Positions 24,816-33,003 of a stretch of 64,000 nucleotides of DNA are shown in pieces (the first letter of the stretch is position 1; the number at the start of each line of letters is the position of its first letter). Source of the DNA: JAICJC01 sp963757605. Its GTDB lineage: Bacteria; Actinomycetota; Thermoleophilia; Gaiellales; JAICJC01. The notes under the pieces are model-generated. The model ran no database searches, had not been told where the DNA came from, and saw only the letters and a program-made list of their open reading frames with translations. The DNA lies in contig CAVWSF010000001.1 of NCBI GenBank assembly GCA_963757605.1, positions 558,001 through 622,000 of the forward strand, read 5' to 3'. Position numbers and translations under genes: made by a program.

Positions 24816-25246
24816 CCGGACACCACGTCCGCGGTGACCCGCAGCGCCATGCTGCCGGAGATCGCCTGGCAGACCGGGCACTCGGCCTCGGCATCGGCGA
24901 TGAGCGTGCGCACGTCGGCCTCGGGCGCCGGCGACGCGACGCGCGTGTGGAGCTCGGCCTCGGACAGGTGGTGGCCCTCGCCTCCTCCCCACGCGAGCCG
25001 CGTCGACACGCGGGTCTCGATCGGGCCGAGCGGGATCTCGCGCGAGCGGGCCATGCTCGTGAGCGTCGAGGTGAAGCAGTTGGCGAGCGCGGCCGAGAAG
25101 AGCTCCTCGGGGTTCGACTTGCCGCCGGGCCCGCCCAGCTCCGACTGGGTCGCGGTCGCGACCGAGAGAGCGCCCGAGCCGCCCTCGATCTCGCCGAGGT
25201 AGCCCTCCCAGCGGAGCGTCGCGGATGCGGTGAGGGAGTCAGTCAT
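24812..25246 (-). CDS. OsmC/Ohr family protein
   Basis: A 144-residue OsmC-like peroxiredoxin. It has the two expected cysteines: one in AALANCFTST and one in the AECPVCQAIS helix. Family members reduce organic hydroperoxides through this pair. The ATG at 25246 starts the six-gene operon; in-frame codons upstream run into the repeat element at 25256. Together with the GST-like and quinone oxidoreductase genes it suggests protection from reactive intermediates of the pathway (inference). Confidence 0.87.
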   Translation of the reverse strand: MTDSLTASATLRWEGYLGEIEGGSGALSVATATQSELGGPGGKSNPEELFSAALANCFTSTLTSMARSREIPLGPIETRVSTRLAWGGGEGHHLSEAELHTRVASPAPEADVRTLIADAEAECPVCQAISGSMALRVTADVVSG

Positions 25247-25255
25247 GGCGGCGAG

Positions 25256-25462
25256 TCTAGATGGTTGATTCCGAATCGACGTGATGTCCTGGGCGGCGAG
25301 AACCGAGCAGCGCAAGGACGCAGGGAGGCGCAATATCCGGTGATATTGGGCTGACCGAGGACGCCGCGATGCGACGGTTCGCAGCCGCAGCCCCACCACA
25401 GCCCGCCGACCCACCACAGTCGAACGTCCAGGCGCGCGTGGATTCGGAATCAACCATCTAGA
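25256..25462. mobile_element. MITE-like repeat element, copy A
   Basis: A 207-bp non-coding element with perfect 22-bp terminal inverted repeats (25256-25277 and 25441-25462), each carrying CTAG near the outer end and GGTTGATTCC inside. An imperfect palindrome, CAATATC..GATATTG, sits at 25331-25348. The reverse complement matches 55881-56086 over the whole length at high identity by eye. It lies in the gap between the OsmC gene and the GntR gene. A non-autonomous transposon (MITE) is the simplest reading; no transposase for it is in the window. Confidence 0.65.
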
Positions 25463-25492
25463 CGCTCCCGGGCTTCGCGGATCGCCATCCGT

Positions 25493-25498
25493 TAGAGT
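25493..25498 (+). promoter_or_regulatory. -10 hexamer for the GntR gene
   Basis: TAGAGT lies 10 nt before the ATG at 25509, implying a leader of only a few bases. No Shine-Dalgarno is visible. It falls just outside the right end of the repeat element. Confidence 0.3.
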
Positions 25499-25508
25499 GT
25501 TCGGCACG

Positions 25509-26222
25509 ATGAGCAACGGCGGAGCTCAGGTCTTCCAGGCGGTCAACCGTGAGGCGCGGCTGTCGGACAAGGTCACAGCCGCGATCCTCGAGACGATCGC
25601 GTCCAACCAGCTGCAGCCCGGCGACCCGCTCCCGCCCGAGCGCGAGCTGGGGCGCCAGTTCGGGGTCTCGCGCACGGTCATCCGCGAGGCGGTCCGGGCG
25701 CTCGCGGCGAAGGGCCTGCTCGAGGTGCGGAGCGGAAGCGGCGTCCGCATCGTCGCCGTCGACGAGGGCACCGTGCGGGAGTCGATGCGGCACTTCGTGC
25801 ACGGGAGCCGGCTCGACTACGGCAAGCTCGACGAGGTGCGTCACGTGCTCGAGGTGGCGTGCGCCGGGCTCGCCGCCGAGCGCGCCAGCGAGGACGACAT
25901 CGCCGCGATGGACGCCGCCATCGACGCGTTCGAGAACGAGTGCAGCGACCTCGAGAAGAGCATCGGCCACGACCTGGCCTTCCACCGCGCCATCGCAACG
26001 GCCACCCACAACGAGCTCTTCCTCGTGCTGCACGACAGCATGGGCGAGATGCTGCTCGAGGTCCGGCGCCGCAACCTGTCGAAGGGCCGCGACGAGCGCC
26101 GCCTCGTGGTCGGCATGCACCGCCGGATCCGCGACGGCATCGCCGCGCACGACCCTGCCACGGCCCGCCAGGCCATGCTCGACCACCTGGGCCACGTCTC
26201 GGCGACCTGGGCCGGCCACTAG
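25509..26222 (+). CDS. GntR family (FCD-type) transcriptional regulator
   Basis: A 237-residue regulator. The N-terminal winged helix-turn-helix reads LQPGDPLPPERELGRQFGVSRTVIREAVRALAAKG followed by a wing with RSGSGVRI; the C-terminal all-helical FCD domain has DLAFHRAIATATHN and a histidine-rich metal/ligand site near MHRRIRDGI. Such FadR-like proteins usually sense an organic acid. It is convergent with the ThDP enzyme gene, the two stops sharing CTAG at 26219-26222. It may regulate the 26-30 kb genes (inference). The start is ATG 25509, with GTG 25497 as an alternative. Confidence 0.9.
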   Translation: MSNGGAQVFQAVNREARLSDKVTAAILETIASNQLQPGDPLPPERELGRQFGVSRTVIREAVRALAAKGLLEVRSGSGVRIVAVDEGTVRESMRHFVHGSRLDYGKLDEVRHVLEVACAGLAAERASEDDIAAMDAAIDAFENECSDLEKSIGHDLAFHRAIATATHNELFLVLHDSMGEMLLEVRRRNLSKGRDERRLVVGMHRRIRDGIAAHDPATARQAMLDHLGHVSATWAGH

Positions 26223-27865
26223 CCTCCCTCCGGCTGGTCGGGCTCCTCGTGGGTCATCACCTCGAGGAGCGTGGCGTTGCCGTCCGCGACGCTCGCGATC
26301 GCGCGCTCGAGCGCAGGCCGCAGCTCGGCCGGCTCGCCCGCGTGCTCGGCGTGGCCTCCGAGGGCGCGCGCGATCGCGGCGTAGTCGCCGCCCATGCTGC
26401 TCGAGCCGAAGCGCTCGACTGCAGCGGGCATCCACTTGCCGTAGCCGCCCATGATCCCGTTGTTCATCACGATCGTGAGGATCGGGATCCGGGCCCGGAC
26501 GGCGGTCTCGAAGTCCATCCCGATCATCCCGAACGCGGCGTCGCCCATGATGTTCACGGCCAGCCAGTCCGGCTTCGCGAGCTTCGCGCCGAGCGTCAGC
26601 CCGAATCCGGTACCAAGCTGGGTCGACTTGCCCCAGCCCAGGTAGCCGCGCGGGACGACCGCCTCGTAGAACGGCACGATCTGGTCGCGCGGGTGGCCGG
26701 CGTCATGGGTCACGACCGTGCGGGGGCGATCCACGACCTGCATCAGCTCGTGCACCAGCCGGTACGGGCTGAGCGGGGCGGCGTCGGAGGTGAGGCCGGG
26801 ACGCCACCGCTCCGCGAACGCGGCCCGCGAATCGGCGAGGCCGGCGGCCGGCGACTGCCGCTCCGGCGCGCCCGAGCCGCGCAGCTCGGCCAGGAGCTGG
26901 CCCAGGACGAGGCGTGCGTCGCCCACGCAGGCGAACGCGACGTCATAGCCGGTCGCGACGTCGCCGCGGTCGTTCACGATCTGGCCGAGCTCGGCCGACG
27001 CGGGGAGCGGCGTGATGTAGAGCGAGCGGGTGAAGCTCGTGCCGACGCCCAGGATCAGGTCGGCCCGGGCGAAGTGCTCGTCGACCATCGCCGGCCGCGT
27101 CCGGGCCGCGGTGCCCAGCGAGAGCGGGTGATCCTCGGGGAAGGCGCTCTTGCCGTTCAGGGTGGTCGCGACGGGCACGCCGGCCAGCTCGGCGAGCTCC
27201 ACCAGCTCGGCGGTCGCGCCGGCGTAGAGGACGCCCTGGCCGGCGAGGATCACCGGGTGGCGGGCGGCCGCCAGCCGCCGCGCCGCTTCGGCCACGTCCT
27301 CTGGGGAGGCCTGCGAGAGGTGCGGCCGCGGCGAGTGCACGTTCCAGTCGGCGTCGCCGGGGTCGCCGTTCATGACGTCGTTGGCCACCGCCACGAGCGC
27401 CGGCCCGGTGCGCGCGCCGCGCACGACGTGAAGCGCCCGCCGAAACGCCTGCGGCCCGGCCTCGGCGGTGTTGACCGTGGCGGCGAACCGCGTGATCGGC
27501 CGGTAGGCCTGCTCGCTTCGGAAGCTCGGCCCGGCGTCCTGCTCGGGCACGGCGTACTCGGTCGGGACGAGCAGGATCGGGCTGCGGTCGCCGTACGCCT
27601 GCGCCACCGCCCCGAACGCCGCCTCGGCGCCGGGGCCGTACTGCGCCACACAGGGCAAGAGCCGCTCGCCGTTCGTGGCCCGGGCGAAGCCGTCGGCGAT
27701 GTTCACGGCCACCCGCTCGGTGCGGGTGATGATCGGCCGCATCCCAAGGGCGGCGGCGGAGTCGATCAGGCGGTTCTCGGGGAACCCGACGACGTGCTCA
27801 GCGCCCTCGCGCTGAAGCAGCTCCGCGATCTTGTCGGCGACGATCGTCAATTGGTACGCCATCAT
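26219..27865 (-). CDS. thiamine diphosphate-dependent enzyme (acetolactate synthase-like)
   Basis: A 548-residue ThDP enzyme of the acetohydroxyacid synthase / benzoylformate decarboxylase superfamily. The cofactor-activating glutamate is E50 in ITRTERVAVNIADGFAR. The ThDP/Mg motif GDAAFGMIGMDFETAVRARIPIL then VMNNG lies near the C-terminus. All three domains are present. Residues distinguishing synthase from decarboxylase are not clear enough to name the reaction. It lies 9 bp after the HisC-like aminotransferase, so the substrate may be the 2-oxo acid formed by that enzyme (inference). Confidence 0.86.
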   Translation of the reverse strand: MMAYQLTIVADKIAELLQREGAEHVVGFPENRLIDSAAALGMRPIITRTERVAVNIADGFARATNGERLLPCVAQYGPGAEAAFGAVAQAYGDRSPILLVPTEYAVPEQDAGPSFRSEQAYRPITRFAATVNTAEAGPQAFRRALHVVRGARTGPALVAVANDVMNGDPGDADWNVHSPRPHLSQASPEDVAEAARRLAAARHPVILAGQGVLYAGATAELVELAELAGVPVATTLNGKSAFPEDHPLSLGTAARTRPAMVDEHFARADLILGVGTSFTRSLYITPLPASAELGQIVNDRGDVATGYDVAFACVGDARLVLGQLLAELRGSGAPERQSPAAGLADSRAAFAERWRPGLTSDAAPLSPYRLVHELMQVVDRPRTVVTHDAGHPRDQIVPFYEAVVPRGYLGWGKSTQLGTGFGLTLGAKLAKPDWLAVNIMGDAAFGMIGMDFETAVRARIPILTIVMNNGIMGGYGKWMPAAVERFGSSSMGGDYAAIARALGGHAEHAGEPAELRPALERAIASVADGNATLLEVMTHEEPDQPEGG

Positions 27866-27874
27866 ACGGCATGC

Positions 27875-28985
27875 TCATTTCGTCCGTTCGACCTCCTCGG
27901 CGACCATGGCCGCAACCCGCTCCATGAGCGGCGCCGGAGCCACGGTGACGCGCGCCGTCCCGGGCAGGCCCACGCTCTTCCCGGGCCGGACGAGGACGCC
28001 GCGGGCCAGGAGCGCATCGCACACGGGGCCGTCGTCCACGCCGAGCTCGACGAGCACGAAGTTCGCCTGCGACGGGTGCACCACGAGCCCGTGCGCGGCG
28101 AGCGCCTCGCGCAGCGCATCTCGGGCCGCGGCCACCTCGGCCCGCCGCCGGACGAGGAAGCCGTCCAGGCCGACGGCGGCGCGCCCCGCGGCCAGCGCGG
28201 CCCGGTTCACGTTGAACGGCTCCAGCACGACGTCCATCAGCCGGGCCACGGCGGGGTCGGCGATCGCCACGCCCAGCCGCAGGCCGGCGAGCCCGAACAC
28301 CTTCGAGAACGAGCGGATGACGACGACCGGCCGGCCCTCGACCACGTCGCGCAGGCGGTCGGCCCGGGCGGCCGGGTCGGCGAAGTCCATGTAGGCCTCG
28401 TCGGCGACGACGACGCACTCCGGCGGGAGATCGCGCGAGAAATGCGCTCCAGACAGCGGGCTCGACCAGCGACCCGGTTGGGTTGTTCGGGTCGCACACC
28501 CAGACGACGTTCGCGCCCTCCGACCGGGCCCGCGCCGCCAGCGCCTCGAGGTCGAGGTCCATCCCCAGGACGGGCGTCTGCACGACCCGGGCTCCGGCTG
28601 CGGCCGAGACGTGGGCGTAGAGGCCGTACGTGACGGCCGGGACGACCGTCGTCCGGCCCGGCTCGAGGAAGGTGGCCGCGAGCCCGGCGACGAGCGACTG
28701 GGCGCCGTGCGCCGGGATCACGCACTCCGCGGGCACGCCCAGTGCCTCCGCGGCGGCGGCCTGGAAGTCGGCGTAGGCCCGCTCGGGGTAGAAGGCAGCG
28801 TTACGAAGCTCGGCGGCGGCGGCGTCGAGGGCCTCCTGCGGCGGCCCGAAGCGGTCCTCGTTCCAGTTCAGCGGCTCGAGGTGGTCGAGCCCCAGCTGCT
28901 CCTTCAGCTCGTCGCGGGTGAGCCCCGGGTGGTACGGCACGAGGTCACGCAGCGACGGCCGGGCGAGCGCCTTCCAGTCGGTCAT
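27875..28985 (-). pseudogene. HisC-like PLP aminotransferase, frameshifted
   Basis: A fold-type I aminotransferase resembling histidinol-phosphate aminotransferase. The N-terminal part (MTDWKALARPSL... to NPTGSLVEPAVWSAFLA) and the C-terminal part (RDLPPECVVVADEAYMDF... FSKVFGLAGLRLG with the PLP lysine, to VERTK) are in different frames. Adding two bases in the GCGCG run at about 28431-28437 restores AFLARDLPPE. The substrate-binding and PLP motifs are otherwise intact, so a sequencing slip is possible. The ATG overlaps the stop of the carbamoylase gene (ATGA). Confidence 0.75.
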
Positions 28986-30214
28986 GCCGCCAGCTCCCTG
29001 AGCGCCGCCTCGAGCACGGCGACGGCCGCCGCGACCGCGTCGGCGCCGGTGTCCTCCTCGGGGGCGTGGCTCACGCCGCCCGCGTCGCTTCGCACGAAGA
29101 GCATCGCCGCGGGGATCCCCGCCTCGGCGAGGATCGCAGCATCGTGGCCGGCGCCCGACGGGAGCTCGGCCGGCTCGAGCCCCGCGGCGGCGACCGCGCG
29201 CCGCAGCGCGTCCATCGGGCCGGGGTGCATCGCGACGGGCTCGTAGCGCCAGCGCGGTACGACCTCCGCGCCGCAGCCCGCCTCCTCGGCTGCGGAGCGC
29301 GCCGCGGCGACGGCCCCGTCGACAAGCGCGGCGAGCGCCTCGGCGCCGGGCGCGCGCAGGTCGGCGAATGCGGTCACGCGGCCGGGGATCGTGTTGGTGG
29401 CGCCCGGTGAGACGTCGAGCCGGCCGATCGTCGCCACCGCGCCCGGAAGCCCGCGGGCGAGGTCGTGGGCGGCGCGCACGAAGCCGGCCGCGGCGGAGAG
29501 GGCGTCGGCCCGCAGCGGCATCGGCACCGTGCCCGCGTGGCCGCGGCGGCCGGTGAAGACCAGCTCGATGCCCGCCATCCCGGCGATCGAGGTGACGACG
29601 CCCAGCGCCGCTCCCCGGGCCGCTAGCCACGGCCCCTGCTCGATGTGGGCCTCGACGAAGCAGCCGGGCAGGCGCGCAGCCGCCGGGCCGTCGGGGAGAG
29701 CGTCTCCGAGCCCGAGCGCCGCGAACGCCTGGCCGAGGGTGATCCCGTCGGCGTCGACCAGGTCGGCCTCGTCGGCGTCGAGCCGGCCGACGACCGCCCG
29801 CGACCCGAAGACGCCGCGCCCGAACCGCGGCCCCTCCTCGAGCCGGAACGCGACGACCGCCACCGTGTGGCGGGCCCCGCCCGAGCCGGCGATTGCCTCG
29901 GCGGCGTCGAGCCCGGCGACGACGCCCAACGCACCGTCGAACCGGCCGCCATCGGGCGGCGTGTCGAGGTGCGACCCGGTCCAGACCTCCGGCAGCTCCG
30001 GCTCGGCCCCGGCCGCGCGCCCGAACAGGTTGCCGGCGCGGTCGACGCTCACCTCCAGGCCCGCGTCGCGCATCCAGCCGGCCACGAGGTCGTGCGCGCG
30101 CTGCTCCCCCGCCCCAAGGCCGGGCCGGTTGGTGCCGGCGGCGCGGTCGATCTCGAAGAGCGCGTCGAGCCGGCCGACGATCCGGGCGGCTCGTTCCTGC
30201 GCCGTCGTCTGCAC
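28982..30214 (-). CDS. M20 family N-carbamoyl amidohydrolase (copy 2)
   Basis: A 410-residue M20 enzyme of the same group as the product of 5318-6541. Metal motifs are GSHLDTPPDGGRFDG (H82, D93), FRLEEGPRFG (E126, E127), FVEAHIEQGP and SGAGHDA. Likely activity is hydrolysis of N-carbamoyl amino acids or allantoate. I chose GTG at 30214 because the longer ATG version (30256) would begin 6 bp from the divergent gene and adds only arginine-rich residues. The downstream aminotransferase and ThDP genes suggest the released amino acid is transaminated and then metabolised (inference). Confidence 0.85.
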   Translation of the reverse strand: MQTTAQERAARIVGRLDALFEIDRAAGTNRPGLGAGEQRAHDLVAGWMRDAGLEVSVDRAGNLFGRAAGAEPELPEVWTGSHLDTPPDGGRFDGALGVVAGLDAAEAIAGSGGARHTVAVVAFRLEEGPRFGRGVFGSRAVVGRLDADEADLVDADGITLGQAFAALGLGDALPDGPAAARLPGCFVEAHIEQGPWLAARGAALGVVTSIAGMAGIELVFTGRRGHAGTVPMPLRADALSAAAGFVRAAHDLARGLPGAVATIGRLDVSPGATNTIPGRVTAFADLRAPGAEALAALVDGAVAAARSAAEEAGCGAEVVPRWRYEPVAMHPGPMDALRRAVAAAGLEPAELPSGAGHDAAILAEAGIPAAMLFVRSDAGGVSHAPEEDTGADAVAAAVAVLEAALRELAA

Positions 30215-30261
30215 GGCGCGAACCCTACGTGCTCGCCCGCGGCCGAGTACGCTCACCCCTC

Positions 30262-30723
30262 ATGACCGATACCCCGTTCGTCCCAGCCGGGTTCGAGCCG
30301 CCGAGCGGGCTCGCGAACCCGAGGTTCGTGCTCGAGCCGCTGGGCCCGCAGCACAACGAGCGCGACTATGCCGCCTGGACGTCGTCCTTCGACCACATCC
30401 ACGCAACGCCCGGATTCGTCGGCTCGACGTGGCCGCACGAGATGACGCTCGAGGAGAACCGGGCCGACCTCGAGCGCCACGAGCGCGACTTCGCCGGCCG
30501 CACCGGCTTCACGTACACGGTGCTCGACCCCGGCGACGGGGGCGTGATCGGCTGCCTCTACATCTATCCGGCGAAGGACGGGCCCGGCGCGAAGGTGACG
30601 TCGTGGGTGCGGGCCGACCGAGCCGCGCTCGACGAGCCGCTGGCGGATGCCGTCGCGGCGTGGCTCGAGGACTGGCCGTTCGAGCGTGTGCTGTACAAGG
30701 GTCGCCCTACGCTCTCGCGGTGA
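30262..30723 (+). CDS. GNAT-like acetyltransferase domain protein
   Basis: A 153-residue protein that looks like a GNAT-fold acetyltransferase: a first strand FVLEPLGPQHNERDYAAW, then a loop with H/W residues, GFTYTVLDPGDGGVIGCLYIYPAKDG as the central strands, and a helix before the end. The canonical acetyl-CoA R/QxxGxG/A loop is not obvious, so the activity is doubtful. It is divergent from the carbamoylase gene and its 3' end overlaps the convergent DUF1697 gene by 17 bp. Confidence 0.65.
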   Translation: MTDTPFVPAGFEPPSGLANPRFVLEPLGPQHNERDYAAWTSSFDHIHATPGFVGSTWPHEMTLEENRADLERHERDFAGRTGFTYTVLDPGDGGVIGCLYIYPAKDGPGAKVTSWVRADRAALDEPLADAVAAWLEDWPFERVLYKGRPTLSR

Positions 30724-31258
30724 GATCCGCGAGCGCGGTGACCGTCCGCCAGTTGCGGCTCGTCGCCCGCACGCCGAGCTGCTTCTCGAGCACGGCGTTC
30801 GTGAGCTTCGTACGCGCGTAGCCGTCCGGGTAGAGCAGGTGGGCCTCGCGCCCGATCACCCGGAGCTCGTCGGGCGCGAACTCCTCGATGCCGAAGCCCT
30901 TCACTGCGGCCGTCTTGGGCTTCTCCGAGAGGAACGCGACGTGGATCTGCTTGGGATCGTGGGTCCGCCCGCCGAACGGGGAGGCGGCGACGACCGCGGC
31001 GAGCTCGTCCGAGCGCCGCACCATCACGGTGACGTCCATCCCGAGCTCCGCGGCGATCGCCTGCTCGATGGCGGCCTCGAGGGGCTTCGCGCTGCGTTTC
31101 GGCGAGTCGAAGACGACGTTCCCGCTCTGGAGGTGCGTGCGCACCGACTCGTGCCCGAGCCCCTCCACGAGCGCGCGCAGGTCGGCCATCGCGATCCGCT
31201 TGTTGCGGCCGACGTTGATTCCGCGGAGCAGCGCTGCGTAGGTGGGCACGGCCCGCAT
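30707..31258 (-). CDS. DUF1697 family protein
   Basis: A 183-residue conserved protein of unknown function. YAALLRGINVG, the DLRALVEGLGHESVRTHLQSGNVVF block and the C-terminal TSRNWRTVTAL are the DUF1697 hallmarks. I use the ATG at 31256-31258, which gives the usual short N-terminus before the YAALLRGINVG strand. It is probably a single-gene transcript. Confidence 0.88.
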   Translation of the reverse strand: MRAVPTYAALLRGINVGRNKRIAMADLRALVEGLGHESVRTHLQSGNVVFDSPKRSAKPLEAAIEQAIAAELGMDVTVMVRRSDELAAVVAASPFGGRTHDPKQIHVAFLSEKPKTAAVKGFGIEEFAPDELRVIGREAHLLYPDGYARTKLTNAVLEKQLGVRATSRNWRTVTALADLTARA

Positions 31259-31441
31259 TGTGGCACGTGAGCGCCGGCGCACTCGCCGCCCGACTTTCCC
31301 GGTTATTGGAAAAACCTGTATGATCGCCGCGGGATCCCGGGGGAGGCATTTCCCGAAGGATCAGTGGGCACAACGGTCGCTCGCCGCCGCCGGCCCTGGC
31401 GGCGGCGACGCCTACCTCCGATCACATCTAGGCTTCCCGCG

Positions 31442-32329
31442 ATGGCGGAGCAGGTGGAGGTCGTCCACTACACGGATCCGAGCTGCCCGTGGGCCTACTC
31501 GGCGGAGCCCTTCATGCGGGCGCTCGAGTGGCGCTACGGCGACGGGCTCGCCTGGCGGCTCGTCACGATCGGGCTGCGCGAGGACACGAAAGGCCTGGAG
31601 CAGAGCGGCACCACGCCGGCGTCGCGGATCGACGGCTGGCGCTGGTTCTCCGAGACGTTCGGGATGCCGCTGCTCACGACGCCGCGGGCGCGCCTGGTCG
31701 CATCGGGGCGGATGTGCCGCGCGATCAAGGCCGCCGGCCTCCAGGGCGGGGCCGCCGAGCGGGGCATGCTGCGCGGCGTGCGGATGGCGTGGTTCGCGTC
31801 GCTTCACCTGCTCGACGAGGACGAGGCGTTCGCAGCGGTGGCGGCCGGCGTGCCCGGCCTCGACCCCGACCGGCTCCTGCGCGACCTGGCCGACCCGGCG
31901 ATCGAGGAGGCCTACGAGGCCGATCGCGCCGAGGCCCGTGCCGCGGCCGGCGTCGGCGACCCCGCGATCGCGCAGGACCGGGCCGCCCTCTTCGACGGCG
32001 GGGCCCGCTTCACCGCGCCCAGCCTGATCTTCCGCCACGATGGCCGGACGCTCGTCGCGGGCGGCTTCCAGTCGTTCGAGGCCTACGACGTCTGCGTCGC
32101 CAACCTGGCTCCCCACCTCCCGCGCCGCCCGCAGCCCACGCCGGCCGAGCTCCTGGTCGAGTACCCGCAGGGCCTGACGACCGTCGAGGTGGCCCAGGTC
32201 TGCCGCGATCGCAACGATCCCGCCGACCTCCCCGGGACGGAGGCCGAGCTGGCGCGGCTGGCCGACGCCGGCACCGTCCGGCGCAGCCCGATCGGCGATG
32301 ACCAGAGCCTCTGGCACGCCGCCGCCTGA
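31442..32329 (+). CDS. DsbA family oxidoreductase-like protein
   Basis: A 295-residue thioredoxin-fold protein of the DsbA/FrnE/HCCA-isomerase group with the helical insert. The active-site region is DPSCPWAYS: the first cysteine is present but the second of the usual CxxC is alanine. It is therefore unlikely to be a dithiol oxidase and may be an isomerase or monothiol enzyme. FTAPSLIF supplies the cis-proline-like region. The last 60 residues form an extra winged-helix-like tail. The stop overlaps the phosphatase-like gene start by 32 bp. Confidence 0.8.
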   Translation: MAEQVEVVHYTDPSCPWAYSAEPFMRALEWRYGDGLAWRLVTIGLREDTKGLEQSGTTPASRIDGWRWFSETFGMPLLTTPRARLVASGRMCRAIKAAGLQGGAAERGMLRGVRMAWFASLHLLDEDEAFAAVAAGVPGLDPDRLLRDLADPAIEEAYEADRAEARAAAGVGDPAIAQDRAALFDGGARFTAPSLIFRHDGRTLVAGGFQSFEAYDVCVANLAPHLPRRPQPTPAELLVEYPQGLTTVEVAQVCRDRNDPADLPGTEAELARLADAGTVRRSPIGDDQSLWHAAA

Positions 32330-32945
32330 GCGCCGCCTCGTGCTGGTGCGGCACGGGGCGACGAGCTGGAACGCCGAGGGCCGGTTCACCACACGGACGG
32401 ACGTCGAGCTCTCGCCCGAGGGCGTCCGCGAGGCCGACGCGGCGGCGCGCGCCCTGGCCGACGCGGCGATCGACCGCGTCGTGTGCTCGCCGCTCCGGCG
32501 CGCCCGCGCGACCGGCGAGGCCATCGCCGCCGCCGCGCACGGCCACCCGCCGATCACGATCGACGAGCGCCTCCGCGAGATCGACGCCGGCCCGTTCGAG
32601 GGACTCACCGGAGCCGAGATCGAGGCCGGCCCGATGGCGGCCGAGTTCCACCGCTGGCGCTCCGAGACCGACCCGGCGTGGCCGGACGGGACGGAGACCT
32701 ACGACTCGGCCGTCGCCCGCGCGCAGTCCTTCTTCGCCGATGTCCGCGACCTCCCCGGCACGACGCTCGCGGCGACGCACGGCTCGCTGGCGCGGGTGCT
32801 CGTGACCGCCGTCGTTCTGGGCATCGCGCCCGGGCTTCATCGCCGCATGTGGCTCGACCACTGCCACTGCGCCATCGTCGCGCTCGACGAGCCACAACCG
32901 CGCCTTGTCGCTCTGAACGTGGCCGCACTCAACATCGGGGTCTGA
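32298..32945 (+). CDS. histidine phosphatase / phosphoglycerate mutase family protein
   Basis: A 215-residue histidine phosphatase. RLVLVRHGATSWN contains the catalytic RHG (R18-H19-G20); SPLRRARATGEAI, the REIDAGPFEGLTGAEIE block and ATHGSLARVL (second histidine) complete the site. The specific substrate (phospho-sugar, phosphoglycerate or a cofactor precursor) is not evident. It overlaps the preceding DsbA-like gene. Its last codons and stop (GGG GTC TGA) are part of the 13-bp palindrome at 32937. Confidence 0.88.
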   Translation: MTRASGTPPPERRLVLVRHGATSWNAEGRFTTRTDVELSPEGVREADAAARALADAAIDRVVCSPLRRARATGEAIAAAAHGHPPITIDERLREIDAGPFEGLTGAEIEAGPMAAEFHRWRSETDPAWPDGTETYDSAVARAQSFFADVRDLPGTTLAATHGSLARVLVTAVVLGIAPGLHRRMWLDHCHCAIVALDEPQPRLVALNVAALNIGV

Positions 32946-32949
32946 CCCC
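32937..32949. repeat. palindrome GGGGTCTGACCCC (copy 2)
   Basis: Same 13-bp palindrome as at 20902 and 56644. Here it forms the last codons of the histidine phosphatase gene, so the protein ends in Gly-Val and the palindrome provides the TGA. Confidence 0.75.
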
Positions 32950-32988
32950 GTTGTTGCACATGGTTAGGCGTACGGCCGTCGAGCGCCC

Positions 32989-32994
32989 TATTAT
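32989..32994 (+). promoter_or_regulatory. -10 hexamer for the L,D-transpeptidase gene
   Basis: TATTAT lies 9 nt before the ATG at 33004, giving a leader of two or three bases. It is the best -10 match in this AT-richer stretch. No good -35 or Shine-Dalgarno was found. Confidence 0.45.
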
Positions 32995-33003
32995 CCGCCC
33001 GGA

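Noticed and set aside
24812..25516. Extended N-terminus for the OsmC protein running through the repeat element
   Set aside because: The extra about 90 residues come entirely from the MITE-like element, and the normal OsmC start is the ATG at 25246.
31259..31441. Riboswitch or small RNA in the AT-richer gap before the DsbA-like gene
   Set aside because: A TATGAT hexamer and a short GGGATCCCGGG stem are present, but no known riboswitch core is recognisable.
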